Positions 39,001 through 45,775 of a stretch of DNA of 64,000 nucleotides are shown here, one piece after another (the first letter of the stretch is position 1; the number at the start of each line of letters is the position of its first letter). The stretch spans positions 1,513,612-1,577,611 of the forward strand of contig CP072660.1 of the NCBI GenBank assembly GCA_029637525.1, given 5' to 3'. The notes under the pieces are model-generated. The model searched no databases. It saw nothing but the letters and a program-made list of their open reading frames with translations, and was not told the origin of the DNA. This DNA is from Desulfurococcaceae archaeon MEX13E-LK6-19. Its GTDB lineage: Archaea > Thermoproteota > Thermoprotei_A > Sulfolobales > Desulfurococcaceae. Position numbers and translations under genes: made by a program.

Positions 39001-41592
39001 GCTAGAAGCTTCTACAACACAACATACACCGATGTATCAATGTACATAGTTGGCCTAGAGACACTATCGTCGACAACAATACAGCATATAACAGTTGACG
39101 AGCTTGAGGACAATGATTACGATGTAGAGTACTATAATGGCGAACCAATCCCTATATGGACGAGAAGATATGAAAACACAAGTGATTTACCGGAAGGCTA
39201 TGTTTATGCTTATGGCTTGTACTATGTAAAACCTGTAGAAATCGCTATAACAGGGTTCAAGGCAACACCTACCGCGACCATTGAGGGTAACCCGATTAGT
39301 GTTGAAGTAAATATTACAAATAGAGGTGAAGACAACGCTACATTCAATATTCTAGCATACCTTAATGACACACTAGTTTATAACCAGAGGCTAAGTATTG
39401 TCAGTGATACAACAATAACCCATAGCTTCAACGTAACACCAATAGATAAAGGCGTCTATGTGTTAAGGGTTGTTGTAGCAGACTCAACACCACCCAATAT
39501 CTTAGGCGAACCAGAAGCTTCAGCAATAATCAACTCTACTAGACTACTTGAAGTCACGACTCCAGCGAACATGAGTTTTGTAGAAAACACAACGAGAATA
39601 ACTGGTGTTGTAAAAGGCCTCGTGCCAGCTAACGTAACGGTTTATATCATTGAAGAAGAAGAGCGAACACCTATAGCTTCCCTAGGATTTGTTATAGGCG
39701 AGTGGGAAGCCCCACTTAATACGACAACACTAAGCGACGGCCCCGTGAAGATACTTGTCGAAGCATCAACCGGTGGTGCAATAGATTCTTGCACACTAGT
39801 ATTACTCGTGGACAACACTCCACCAACAATAAACTTCATAACCCCGACCAACAACAGTTTTGTAGCCAGAGAAATAGCGATTAATGTAACAGCTTATGAC
39901 GAGTATTACAGTCTGCCAAATATTCCATTCTACAGAATCAATAACAGCACTTGGACCCCGATGCAATACCTAGACAACAACACTTACTACATACTCGTGG
40001 ACACTAGGAACCATACTGACGGCATACCATTGATCATTGAAGTAAACACTACGGATCTCTCTGGAAAAACCACGGTAGAGAAAATAGTACTCATACCAGA
40101 TAATACACCACCAGAAACTATTGATAACACTACTACGGCATGGCTAAACAGGGATGTAACCATAGTCCTCGATACTATTGACAACGTATCCGGTATAGCA
40201 GAAACCTTCTATAGAGTTGATGGAGGAGAATGGATTTCTGGCACAATAATACTGATACAAGCTTTCGCCAACCACAGTAATGATGGTGTTCACGTAGTAG
40301 AATACTATAGTATCGACAATGTCGGTAACGTCGAGCCAGTAAAGACAGCCTATGTGTATGTAGATACAACTCCGCCTACAATGAGTGTAGAAGGATTATA
40401 TAATGATTCCTATGTTAAAAACTCAGTACTCATCAACGGCATCGTCTCCGATGAGCTATCCGGCGTAGCGTTTGTTACAATATCTATTGATGGCTCTGAG
40501 CCTATAGAAATAGAGCCAGTGAACGACACATGGAGCTATCTATTAGATACAACGATTTATGGTGATGGATTACACCAGATGACCGTGACGGTTATTGATA
40601 ACGCTGGAAACAACTATACAACCACAATAGAATTCAACATAGACAACACTCCACCAACAGCAACATTCACCGCACCCCAGCCAAATAGTGTAGTTAGCAG
40701 AGCTACTGTCTTAGAGTTCAGCTACAGCGACGACAACATAGACAAGGCAATACTAATCATCAACGGGACATCTATTGATGTAACTGGACGTAATAACTAT
40801 ACAATAGACACAACAATATATCCCGACGGAGCTCTTGTAGTAATGCTGAATGTTAGTGATAAAGCAGGAAACTATCATGTAACCAATGTAACAGTAATTA
40901 TAGACAACACGCCACCAACAGCAACCATAGTAAGCCCGGCATCATACACACTGGTATCAGGAACTACAACCATAGAGTTCACATACAATGACACCAACTT
41001 CTACAAAGCAATCCTATACATAAACAATATAGAATACAATGTCACTGGACGCAACAACTACACTATAGACACTTCACTCTATACAGACGGTTACTTAAAC
41101 ATAACATTAAAAGCAGTAGACCTTGCCGGAAACACCAACACATCATCAATAATTATAGTCGTAGATAACACACCACCACAAGTAACCATAATGAGTCCAA
41201 GCAATGGAACAAAAGTAGAGTCAGGCATACTAGCAGTGTCATGGAACATAATAGAGCCACACCTAGACAAAGCCATCCTGTACATTGATGGAGAACCCGT
41301 CGATGTAACGAGTATTTCAACCTACAATATAGATGTCGACTCTCTAACACTAGGAGTACATACGATAACATTGTATGCCGTAGACAAACTAGGCCACGAG
41401 TCTAACACTACAATAGTAATAGAAAAGATAGAAGCAGTAACAACAACTACGACAACCACAACAGCGGAGACAACGACAACAACGACCCCACCAGGATTCA
41501 CTATAGGAACTGCTGTAGCAATAACTGTACTAGTCCTGTTAGCCATAGCCCTTATATTACTACTGAGAAGAGGTAAACTCCTTAAAACATAA
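27043..41592 (+). CDS. Giant modular cell-surface protein, 4849 residues
   Basis: After a signal peptide (KPLLLLFITTIIVLSLIS) and a helical domain to about residue 230, about 20 beta-sandwich modules of the carboxypeptidase-regulatory/SpaA type (each about 87 residues, ending PGxY/EGxY) extend to about residue 1985. Seven CARDB modules follow to about 2750 (PDLxxxN starts, xxTNNN ends). Further beta-sandwich regions lead to a distinct domain (about 3270-3690). A WxxxSW-rich predicted propeller spans about 3690-4060, then one more CARDB-like module and about seven Ig-like modules with DNTPPT joints (about 4160-4800). The end is a threonine stalk, one membrane helix and RRGKLLKT. It is probably a heavily N-glycosylated filament or adhesin on the cell surface. 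ATG 27043 or 27058 could be the start. Confidence 0.92.
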   Translation: MPYTSMKPLLLLFITTIIVLSLISPSTTALTMNTDSVEGIDLLKHALVSEIDVWEEALANEVLLNLILVDIIPPDGKYYDPLVERFFWETVIPSGVGRDEYTVLLFKYLIPSNFSNSYYYTAFFNRIITEGYRMYRLNREADPLVNKDSFLFYHRLLFAYLVPSNFSDGYYYDQVFYVLYRENKWGFAEVLAWIAYYNEFGPFYATILTKIDLEEQFRSLLTNWEPGEPVNLAELTQPGKLHLELYGPTGPLQGVYVVIYDETLCDIGYCYSDRVSYGLTNGSGVVEFELPPGVYRAKLYGAAYGEIHDIRVETNKTTNVTELLGKLTIVFTDSSGNGIPGLSFTLYEQILSSGGIVEQGSPIASLTLDANGSISFYIVEGRYMARPYLPGHNTYFKDIIANAGVEHTYVFNLDVRQVTIRAVTPIPSMPFYFSYRIYGPVPGVPYTYTYTSNYEGVATIWLKPGEYAVEVTEVSVGNLDIEASILINFTVDSNSEVSVEIPFSVVAVNITGILPETTLRFNAWRLLDDGSMIRVRNLGSIDLGQATVIPLPKGTYYFELVAGWGSQKYNFTVTINPVNSVYNVALDIPVGYLNLSTIPVDGGNVRRYYSVYLQETIGNITYYTDYVGTGLTGSLTPLLPGNYTVIINDIGLAEPIYNIVITEGVITYKSIHLGRIVVNVTTFNYMGTSVPILVFPYNTTSGEPVWNTLVYSTYTSGDGIAVIDIVPGTYAVAIPGENITFYWWTKIGYGEVVLNLTVDTVHTVNVSFSLGKLLVNLNPPYDYRAYIDEDYFIYILEQKTVNGTPVYGDVIKSMYIWSLPMVFDYDLTQGVYAIGIGSYYGVFNDTVIYNVAISPNGITNISYNFGIIQIQVLLDNGEPVSGLWVELYTSDGYYLGDDMTEVDGIARFTAPPGEYMVIVWTPDYQPIYLNVTAIGLGITSYNTTIPAGLLKIHVRGPDGGPVVDYYVEGESPTYYYFDGYTDVNGTLTVYLPAGTYTIYPHYYSENFTGIEVNVTAGSTTETTINLSLVLAYINTTFDQRAYIYLVLSNDPYNYNYIYTATDYEPVPIYLTPGHYVLELPGINTSHWGRYGYGEQVKFTINESEIKIVRFNLTAIALRLETLSMLPRNIYAKLYSQVDTSIDEYITTCILRYDQSPSTYMLVTPGTYAVVLYGPPYSYKWSYWGVAGHSYTWYNVSATMDNIPFLEYEMGLAIIRINTSDSSLSIPPTRVDVYALYNGDLYEVYLKYTDTNGYTYFYLTEGTYVASTPYGTTVFNVTRGGVTYVTINASFIEVYLKGPDGEPVINTLVNLYTNDTMLITYGYTDEYGRVLFAVQPGNYTIVLKGLNYYYSPYNGGLYNNINLGYGLARNVELFPNNSTTVIINLSRIDIEIGCPLSGADDLAVLLYDNVSMVFINSMLTNTSGKASFYVTNGSYRILLLGYSHGWSDRYYIGAYTWYSAGYGADLGSVNISGLVKAYFTYNISAVYVFLKTFDNEPVIAQWVTVYSSDQVELREGSVNSDGELILYLTQGSYYIAVYPYDQEPLNITSIGIYYYNKTFSKIRVTIRAPPSIITTYTEYVRILFYKDYVNSSSRGTYITSNYVAINETITTYILVNTSAAVIIPGYRSLGYTSTYGYGDVRLFTANTSIIDIIFNMSRLTIRVEGPWGPINGILTYISPTEAPYGYTYEWTDSNGYAEFLITEGNYFYWTYVIPYTHRDVVYVDAYTAIERNISLGAIRIVHDHHPDDSKFIRIIIYDDNYGYLSYLTIYDEQTIYTYNGTYHLVSRIDNGWIIERNVTVQELNESIAVFPTGMIRIHLFNVENETIMDSQVARLNLREDSSIGDQVRIIYFSNGVAVEGALTPGNYTITFPYYYANQYGYTRLYNVSVYALQLTDYVIKLGRLQVNLLYNNGTPAANYEVKVYTTWSDGSIQYLIDSKYTDDNGTVVFDLTRGEYALWLEGLGYVYGITLYDGRLTNVTYTVSPADLTVTNITWSPKEPGDGDIVLVTANITNLGPGHVFNDFRVRFYLNGTLVKTVEVHGLLAGYYVLVTTPITAIGGIDEISVIVDAEKTIFDSNRTNNNMTAYIRVLKPDLLVLNASIDGELVDGGRARITFNITNLGPGNTHRTFYVRVLHEGRLVRTLSVNGLDVNDTIELSAEFTVIGGDNEVTIIIDPDNDIGEENETNNIYVLTFYAPPPDLAIISANMSYTDFIDGGLALLNVTISNIGAAKTYRAFFVKLFIDGEYVSSAYYSGGLDVGETINLIFYMLLRGGVHTITVIIDPDHRIPDPDRDNNVYTINYTLPAPDLSVENLTVEPSIAGEGEEVTVAFTVANKGAGGTKTKFYVDLYVDGVPYDTTYIDTPLMPSDNVTRSFVLALSAGNHTLEIIVDPTEKTGDINRTNNNATIIVTILSSDIEVVSLEINTSGGLHYSAEAEVKAVIRNNGPGSINKTFYVSFFDNDEFIRQVAVNSLAVGENITITIPIALTSGNRTFKVIADDHYMVCPTPGVCIYKHRHEISDLDRGNNNASIRIYVPGPDLIITNITIDPSVPKAWGNFTVYLTIKNIGDYKFNDTLDILLSIGNNNYLIHAGTILEPGDEITVAKNIYEGLMPGNHSIKAVVDIFNAIIELNESNNDYTTILSIPLPDIEITRIHVNASQVLNNLDVYNITITIRNNGWSFNHFFYIVVKLGNVNWYIKRVVLEGEFSTGEEKNVTIQLFARPPGGQEYVVYADFVNTIPESNESNNIIYFTTPLVRSLDISEQTYTLWYTIVEESRIRIVNTGGVPLELVNITFNEPWITIDYNSTIVLAPGEHIDLEMHVNTSYTGIGSFPVVITIETNTSYSMTEEIYVRVIDPDLMFRVSTSQSYVETSLTGIINLAIHISSSFYPTSNYTVRFSGNATVMMTGSQEFMVSRTGAYGVCLNASPLLITPGKYVLEVEVTIVEYNISKRMSINITIYEDPIIIDIMPMNNTFIPSNTLVIAWRTNVPTNGTLYFREVGEQSFIEIPYDKDVKHEFHLGGLLVNHSYEFYIVAETDAGSVTTKIYRITVLPSVGFKEHEVTVRIRRDYMQVVTIDVVNNDKYFSHAIVAWIANPYPDLILNFVGSGSIDKELRVSPESTARLQLVIHAADTVATNYTITAILVNLDNNATDVMTIHIIIEEPVFDIRLEYLGMDNYTLVQVYKLTNYGDTITDLSVYLVGPISAYAYVYPDMNHILIKHGETIIFYVIPILSQLPEDPNLVVGTIVVETKDPRNIEFKTDYFKPPEGYKIYRVMVESITIRAKANDWYCTNRPRVTTKLRISSDPPDDTGTATLYITFLPKSDVLPHDGQILVNGAPVYSWSNDVPRGVVAVEVPLSVLNLNPSGGISEVTIEINTEHMNGGHYVVATGFELLVNVKGGVYYVAAKNYEEAREKVYSIFKPNLVHIDPIDCETIQKPPALIKAIVGTLKSGISLDIGEITSFPDLIKGLLGSFIEVDAKIEGSVAETLTTIDITLAGKLELKFATEIVRGEAYGKLGWAIMNCEWKFTGGTLGGSLKYGKTMPFPLPKTWLSYINKHGVKVNAEVLIGVSNVVIKIDERLSIVAIPSFLIGIETSGIAELELSEDTKLKITFKLTGDIGWEDNNPTGKIAVSVAGDVSLEFGPWEYTYSGEWGVKFLARYNVAAGKWEWGVRPLSDPGATTRQYYFYADQLGYPYIVLADQYSSSNPSLSYMPGVGLVAVWIASNENTTKIMYSVYNGSSWSEPSQIPAPDGPWYISVETSVVSGKLVVLVTAIDPFDPTNMTYEEVAAILENKTLYYTIWDGNTWSTLTAITHGVAGLLDTASTGEKILAVWKTIVDDKEAITYSIMEAMSWTSPSILTSTIVDNETLSIRSIAAVFMDDKPVIVWTRDIYRNETGSQILLYTGMYYIMYENSTWSQPELVENVTDPISVDAVSNQTSLYVIWSSEEDYLYVIAFNGTSWLNNTVIGRGSLPTIAFYNNTIAVLARSFYNTTYTDVSMYIVGLETLSSTTIQHITVDELEDNDYDVEYYNGEPIPIWTRRYENTSDLPEGYVYAYGLYYVKPVEIAITGFKATPTATIEGNPISVEVNITNRGEDNATFNILAYLNDTLVYNQRLSIVSDTTITHSFNVTPIDKGVYVLRVVVADSTPPNILGEPEASAIINSTRLLEVTTPANMSFVENTTRITGVVKGLVPANVTVYIIEEEERTPIASLGFVIGEWEAPLNTTTLSDGPVKILVEASTGGAIDSCTLVLLVDNTPPTINFITPTNNSFVAREIAINVTAYDEYYSLPNIPFYRINNSTWTPMQYLDNNTYYILVDTRNHTDGIPLIIEVNTTDLSGKTTVEKIVLIPDNTPPETIDNTTTAWLNRDVTIVLDTIDNVSGIAETFYRVDGGEWISGTIILIQAFANHSNDGVHVVEYYSIDNVGNVEPVKTAYVYVDTTPPTMSVEGLYNDSYVKNSVLINGIVSDELSGVAFVTISIDGSEPIEIEPVNDTWSYLLDTTIYGDGLHQMTVTVIDNAGNNYTTTIEFNIDNTPPTATFTAPQPNSVVSRATVLEFSYSDDNIDKAILIINGTSIDVTGRNNYTIDTTIYPDGALVVMLNVSDKAGNYHVTNVTVIIDNTPPTATIVSPASYTLVSGTTTIEFTYNDTNFYKAILYINNIEYNVTGRNNYTIDTSLYTDGYLNITLKAVDLAGNTNTSSIIIVVDNTPPQVTIMSPSNGTKVESGILAVSWNIIEPHLDKAILYIDGEPVDVTSISTYNIDVDSLTLGVHTITLYAVDKLGHESNTTIVIEKIEAVTTTTTTTTAETTTTTTPPGFTIGTAVAITVLVLLAIALILLLRRGKLLKT

Positions 41593-41597
41593 AACCT

Positions 41598-41610
41598 AAT
41601 CTTTTTTCCC
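41598..41610 (+). terminator. T-rich terminator motif AATCTTTTTTCCC
   Basis: This lies 6 nt after the giant gene's stop. The same motif with five T follows the DASS transporter (50448) and the RAM-domain gene (58362), so it is probably a U-tract transcription terminator. Confidence 0.5.
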
Positions 41611-41622
41611 TAAACACTATTC

Positions 41623-41946
41623 TTATTTAATTATACGGCTCACCTTCGCGTATATACCAAGATTTATAAGCAATATCACTATCAACGCAAAAGCAATAAT
41701 GATCGATGGTATCGACTGCACATCCCTCACAAACTCGTCTATAGCACTAGCAGTACTACTTGCATAAGGGGATAAGAAGTACCCTATTACAAGGCCGAAT
41801 AGGAACAATAATAGATCACCAACACGAATACCCTTCACCTTGACTCCATGCTTTTTAGATAGGCCAGCAGCTAAACCTATTAGGAAACATACGATCCCGA
41901 AAATTGTTACAAAGCCGTACTCAGCCTCTATTAGCTCAATCACCAT
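41623..41946 (-). CDS. Small membrane protein of unknown function
   Basis: A 107-residue protein with three hydrophobic helices (about residues 8-28, 40-60 and 78-100) and a basic C-terminus (KVSRIIK). ATG at 41946 follows GGGTGATGCTA, a near-perfect ribosome-binding site; the longer frame from 41991 is therefore shortened. It is convergent with the giant gene, with 30 nt between the stops. No family is recognised. Confidence 0.7.
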   Translation of the reverse strand: MVIELIEAEYGFVTIFGIVCFLIGLAAGLSKKHGVKVKGIRVGDLLLFLFGLVIGYFLSPYASSTASAIDEFVRDVQSIPSIIIAFALIVILLINLGIYAKVSRIIK

Positions 41947-42106
41947 TAGCATCACCCAACAATACCTTAGACCTACAATAATACCATGCATACAATACTT
42001 ATTAGCATTACGCTAAAACACTGCATTAAAGAATAGGAAAAGTAATAGTGGGCAACAATAAGCAAATGTTATAATTGAGTTAATTACGTTCTAACAATGT
42101 TCTTTA

Positions 42107-42724
42107 TTATACCCTGATCAACCGATAAAGCCTTATGAGCTCTTTTACAGGATCCTTTGAATAGTCTATTCTCAGATCCAGTATCTTGTCGTAATATGGT
42201 AGATACTCTGTCTTGCCAACGATTATTATTGCTGCACTAAGATCACCACGTCTATCTCCTCCCATGTCGTGAGCTTCTCTCAATGCCTCGAGTAAAGCTT
42301 CAGCCAGCCCCATGTTTATTGACACTTTAAATGTCTCACACATAGCCTTCGGTATGTCTTTTGATACAACAAGATTAGCTATACATACACAATTATCCAA
42401 AGAATAACCTGCATACTCATCAGGAATATCTTGGCCGCAGTAAAAGGCTGACCTACCATTCCAGTCTAGTACAGCTACTTGTCTCAACTCCTTCCTAGGA
42501 TCATTACTTAACGCTTTTTCTAGTGCCTCATTAGGACTAAGCCCTTTTTGAAGGTAATCTAGTATGAGTGGCCCCAAAGCAGGGTTAGTATATGCCTGCG
42601 TAGCGACGCCTCCTACAAGATATCTTGCCCAGGGAACACGTGAACCTACAGCAATACTGCCCGAGGCAACAGCAATACCGAGCACGTTATTCTCTTTATC
42701 GATACCAATAATACTGTAAGTCAA
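42107..42724 (-). CDS. DUF1028-family Ntn-hydrolase-like protein
   Basis: A 205-residue protein matching DUF1028: TYSIIGIDKENNVLGIAVASGSIAVGSRVPWA at the N-terminus, GGVATQAYTNPALGPLILDYL, and GGDRRGDLSAAIIIV near the end, the family signature. DUF1028 has the Ntn-hydrolase fold and is thought to act on small peptides or amides, but no physiological substrate is established to my knowledge. TTG at 42724 lies 8 nt after GGTG. There are no membrane segments. It stands alone, between a membrane-protein gene and the broken exoprotein. Confidence 0.87.
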   Translation of the reverse strand: MTYSIIGIDKENNVLGIAVASGSIAVGSRVPWARYLVGGVATQAYTNPALGPLILDYLQKGLSPNEALEKALSNDPRKELRQVAVLDWNGRSAFYCGQDIPDEYAGYSLDNCVCIANLVVSKDIPKAMCETFKVSINMGLAEALLEALREAHDMGGDRRGDLSAAIIIVGKTEYLPYYDKILDLRIDYSKDPVKELIRLYRLIRV

Positions 42725-42830
42725 CTATATACCACCGCTTAAACATTTTCTTGACTCTAATTCATCAATATTCTAGGCAAGTTATAATCTTATATATTCA
42801 AATTGTAAGTAGAACCTGTACGGATGAACA

Positions 42831-44064
42831 ATGTCTCACACAAAAACACTCGTCGCTATAATTATTATACTATTAGTAGTTTCTCTTGCAGCCTACATTT
42901 TTCTCACAAATATACTGGGATCGAGAAAGCATATTACTGTATACTATAGAATAGAGCCCAAGGAGCATAGTAATTGTATAGAACTTGGTGTCCTCAAGAA
43001 AAACAATCCCAGAGTATCACACTATAGTAGTGATATGTAGAATATGTATTGATGAATCAATGTTACAGCTGGATATAGACTACAAAAACGGTGCTCCAAT
43101 AACATCATCATTTAAACTAGTATTGTTAAATCCCAAGGTAATATTCTATCAATCCGACAGCAACTATACTGAGACTTTAATGGAGTACTTTAAGATCAGT
43201 AGTAATGATTGTGAGAACGAAGGAGGCTTACTAGTATGTAGACCAAGAAGAATAGTACTGGAGAGAACATATGAGATTAAAGACTGGGTTCTCACACAGG
43301 GTAACGGTGTTAACATGCCATGGATTTGGAGCCTACCAAGCGAACTCTATGAAACACTTATACCAATACCATACACTAATCCTAAGATAACATTGTTCAA
43401 CAACACCTATCCTATTGCTGGACTACTTGTCTACGATGAATCAAATACTGTAGAAAACAAGACTTTCAGCTATGAGAGACTCGTCAAAGCAGAACCTGTT
43501 GTATTAAAGAAGCTCACAATATACAATCCCTCCCAGCAAGACTACAGACTAGCCAACATGATACTGGAGAGAACGCCTGGAAACTGCACCATAGTCGAGA
43601 ACACAAGTAAAGCTATCAGCGTGGTCTGTGGATTAAACGCCCTCAATATTTATAACGAAGTAAAAGATAAGCTGCCATGGAGTATAGAAGAGTACCGTAT
43701 TAACAAAACCATTAATGGCAAGACATTCACTATTACGTATTACATGCTTGTACTTAATGGCAATAAACACGTAATCGCCACAAATAGTACAGAATCTTAT
43801 TGGAGCCCAGAGTATCACTTGCTGATTGAGTACCACGGTAAAGCTATGACCGACCTACCGCCACTCTATGATCTACTGAGCCCTAGCAAAGACATTAATG
43901 TAGTTGAGTCCCCAGACACCATAGTTAAAGCAGTATTGGTTTCCGAAGAACAGAGATGCTTTAATATAAGTATTGAACCCAAGCCTCTAGCATTGGTATT
44001 AATAACAGTGATAATAGCTTCTTTGGCTATTGCCTTATACTTGCTGCTGAGAAAACGTATTTAA
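42831..44064 (+). pseudogene. Membrane-anchored exoprotein interrupted by a +1 frameshift
   Basis: Two overlapping frames give one sensible protein if one A is removed from AAGAAAAAC near 42995-43000. The first frame (42831-43040) supplies a signal peptide/membrane helix (LVAIIIILLVVSLAAYIFL). The second (to 44064) supplies a sequon-rich ectodomain of about 330 residues with paired cysteines and a C-terminal helix plus RKRI. Joined, the protein is about 410 residues. The initial ATG has GGATGAACA before it and a TATA box (CTTATATATTC, about 42789). It is a sequencing error, a true mutation or, less likely, programmed frameshifting. The family is unknown. Confidence 0.65.
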
Positions 44065-44072
44065 AACCAATA

Positions 44073-45194
44073 CTATATTGGACCGTCTACAACTAGCTTA
44101 GATAGCTTCTCTTTTTGTTCAACTATTTTCTCGAGCTTATTGTGATGGAGTTTCAGAGGCCTCCTAATTATCTTCGGGTAGTTCGTATAGTCATTTTTAT
44201 CAAGTATTTTTGCTGTAATGTACGGCCGTATTTTATCACTAAGATACTCGTGTAGAGTCTTCCTCAACGCGTAATAGCTTCGTGTATGCCAAAACTGGCA
44301 GCAATCAAATCCCGGCCTACTATATTCCTTCCATACTCCTTCCTTACATAATGTCAAGGGTTTACCATAGGTTCTCGCAATAGTTTCTAGTTTCCTGAAG
44401 ATTCTTGCCCTCCAGCCGATATCGGGGTGGAGCAGCGGTTTCATGTAGTCTACTTCTATGAACTGGTATGGCTCCCATTGAACAATCTTCATGTAATCTC
44501 CAGGGCTGATACCTATAATTTTTGCTATCTCTTGTAGTCCTTCCTTTGTCTCCCTAATAGACTCCGTGATCAATCCCTGTGCCCCGTGTTCTAGTGCTTG
44601 TCTTGCCGTCTCTAATTGTTCTTCTTCAATACCTGGTATGAGCGGCTGGATCCGTGCTACAACAGGCACGTCGTGTTCTCTTAGATACTCTATTGCCTCT
44701 AGTCTTCTCCATGAGGGAGGGGCATGTGGTTCAAGTTTTACTCTATGGTACTCATTGATTGTTGTTAAACTATATTGTATTAGAACTAATCTCTTATCCG
44801 CGAGGCGGAGGACAACATCGAGCCAAGGGCTTCTCGTAACCAGCAAGGATTTTGTGTTGACTACAAGAGGTACTTCGTACCGTAGAGCAATCCTCATCAT
44901 TTCAAGTGAGATGACTCGTTGTATCTCAATGTTTTCTTGGAAAGGCTCCGAGAGCGTCGAGAGTCTAAAGTATATCGGGGGATTCAATGATTTTTGTAGA
45001 CTACGTGCAACACGTTTCCACAACCCTAGTAATTTACCCGGGTTGACAAGTGGTTTACTCCATCTATACCATCTAGCATAACAGTATATGCAACCATAGC
45101 TACAACCACTATAAGGCTCCAGCCTAAATACGGAGTAACACAGGCTACTTATATAACTACTTGGTTTTATTGCAAAAAGCATCCAATCAGACAT
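44073..45194 (-). CDS. Radical SAM protein, SplB-like (COG1533)
   Basis: A 373-residue protein with the radical SAM motif CSYGCIYCYARW (C31, C35, C38) that binds a [4Fe-4S] cluster and S-adenosylmethionine. The following partial TIM-barrel includes IYFRLSTLSEPFQ and VVARIQPLIPGI, typical of the spore photoproduct lyase-like COG1533 group. Additional cysteines near the C-terminus (GFDCCQFWH) may hold another cluster or metal. The reaction is unknown. GGTG lies 10 nt before the ATG. It is divergent from the NifX/MinD cluster. Confidence 0.85.
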   Translation of the reverse strand: MSDWMLFAIKPSSYISSLCYSVFRLEPYSGCSYGCIYCYARWYRWSKPLVNPGKLLGLWKRVARSLQKSLNPPIYFRLSTLSEPFQENIEIQRVISLEMMRIALRYEVPLVVNTKSLLVTRSPWLDVVLRLADKRLVLIQYSLTTINEYHRVKLEPHAPPSWRRLEAIEYLREHDVPVVARIQPLIPGIEEEQLETARQALEHGAQGLITESIRETKEGLQEIAKIIGISPGDYMKIVQWEPYQFIEVDYMKPLLHPDIGWRARIFRKLETIARTYGKPLTLCKEGVWKEYSRPGFDCCQFWHTRSYYALRKTLHEYLSDKIRPYITAKILDKNDYTNYPKIIRRPLKLHHNKLEKIVEQKEKLSKLVVDGPI

Positions 45195-45251
45195 TAATAT
45201 ATAGCACCATTGCCGTTAGTTATCTGGCTATATAGGTGTTGTCTTCAAGGC

Positions 45252-45278
45252 AAATATTTATAACTGTGCTATTGCACA
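45252..45278 (+). promoter_or_regulatory. TATA box with palindrome for the NifX/MinD operon
   Basis: AAATATTTATA (45252-45262) is followed directly by TGTGC-TATT-GCACA (45265-45278), a perfect 5-nt inverted repeat placed between the TATA box and the expected start near 45283. A protein bound there would block initiation, so it is a good repressor-site candidate. Confidence 0.42.
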
Positions 45279-45298
45279 AAATCTAGAGGGTGAATATC

Positions 45299-45775
45299 AT
45301 GTCCCAGTATTATGGCAGAGGACAAGGCTATGGAGCAGGAGGCCCACCACCATGGGCTGGTGGTGGTAGAGGCGGTGGAGGCCCGCCTTTCGTGAGACAA
45401 CCATTACTACAGCCGCTACAGCCACCGGGTCCCGGTGTATTGAGGGTTGTTGCTACTACATCTGATGGGCGTGGACTAGACTCACTTATTGCTCCAAGGT
45501 TTGCTAGAGCACCATTTATCACTGTTGTTGATATTTCTGGCGGTAGGGTAGTTGATGTAAAGAGCTTCCAGAACCCCTATGCTACTGCCCCACAGGGCGC
45601 TGGTATGGGTTTTGCCCAATGGGTTATATCGTCTGGAGCAAGAGTTGTCATAGCACCCAACGTTGGACCCAACGCCGCTATGGTTCTTCAGCAAGCAGGA
45701 GTAGCTATCTATACTGTACCTCCTGGCGTAAGGCTCGCTGATGCACTTAGGAACCTCGGGCTTGCGAGGATATAG
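45299..45775 (+). CDS. NifX/NafY-like (dinitrogenase FeMo-cofactor biosynthesis family) protein
   Basis: The protein has 158 residues. The C-terminal 105 residues match the NifX/NafY/NifB-C domain: RVVATTSDGRGLDSLIAPRFARAPFITVVD, the central GAGMGFAQWVISSGARVVIAPNVGPNAAMVLQQAGV, and a VPPGVRLADALRNL end. The first 50 residues are rich in Gly, Pro, Tyr and Arg (GGGRGGGGPP) and look disordered. Such proteins bind iron-sulfur or metal clusters; outside nitrogen fixers they occur beside MinD/ferredoxin ATPases, as here. The start at 45299 follows GGGTGAATATC. No nitrogenase genes are in the window. Confidence 0.85.
   Translation: MSQYYGRGQGYGAGGPPPWAGGGRGGGGPPFVRQPLLQPLQPPGPGVLRVVATTSDGRGLDSLIAPRFARAPFITVVDISGGRVVDVKSFQNPYATAPQGAGMGFAQWVISSGARVVIAPNVGPNAAMVLQQAGVAIYTVPPGVRLADALRNLGLARI

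Noticed and set aside
42985-43010. Programmed -1 ribosomal frameshift site
   Set aside because: The run in frame reads G AAA AAC, not X XXY YYZ with three equal first bases, and the shift needed to join the frames is +1.
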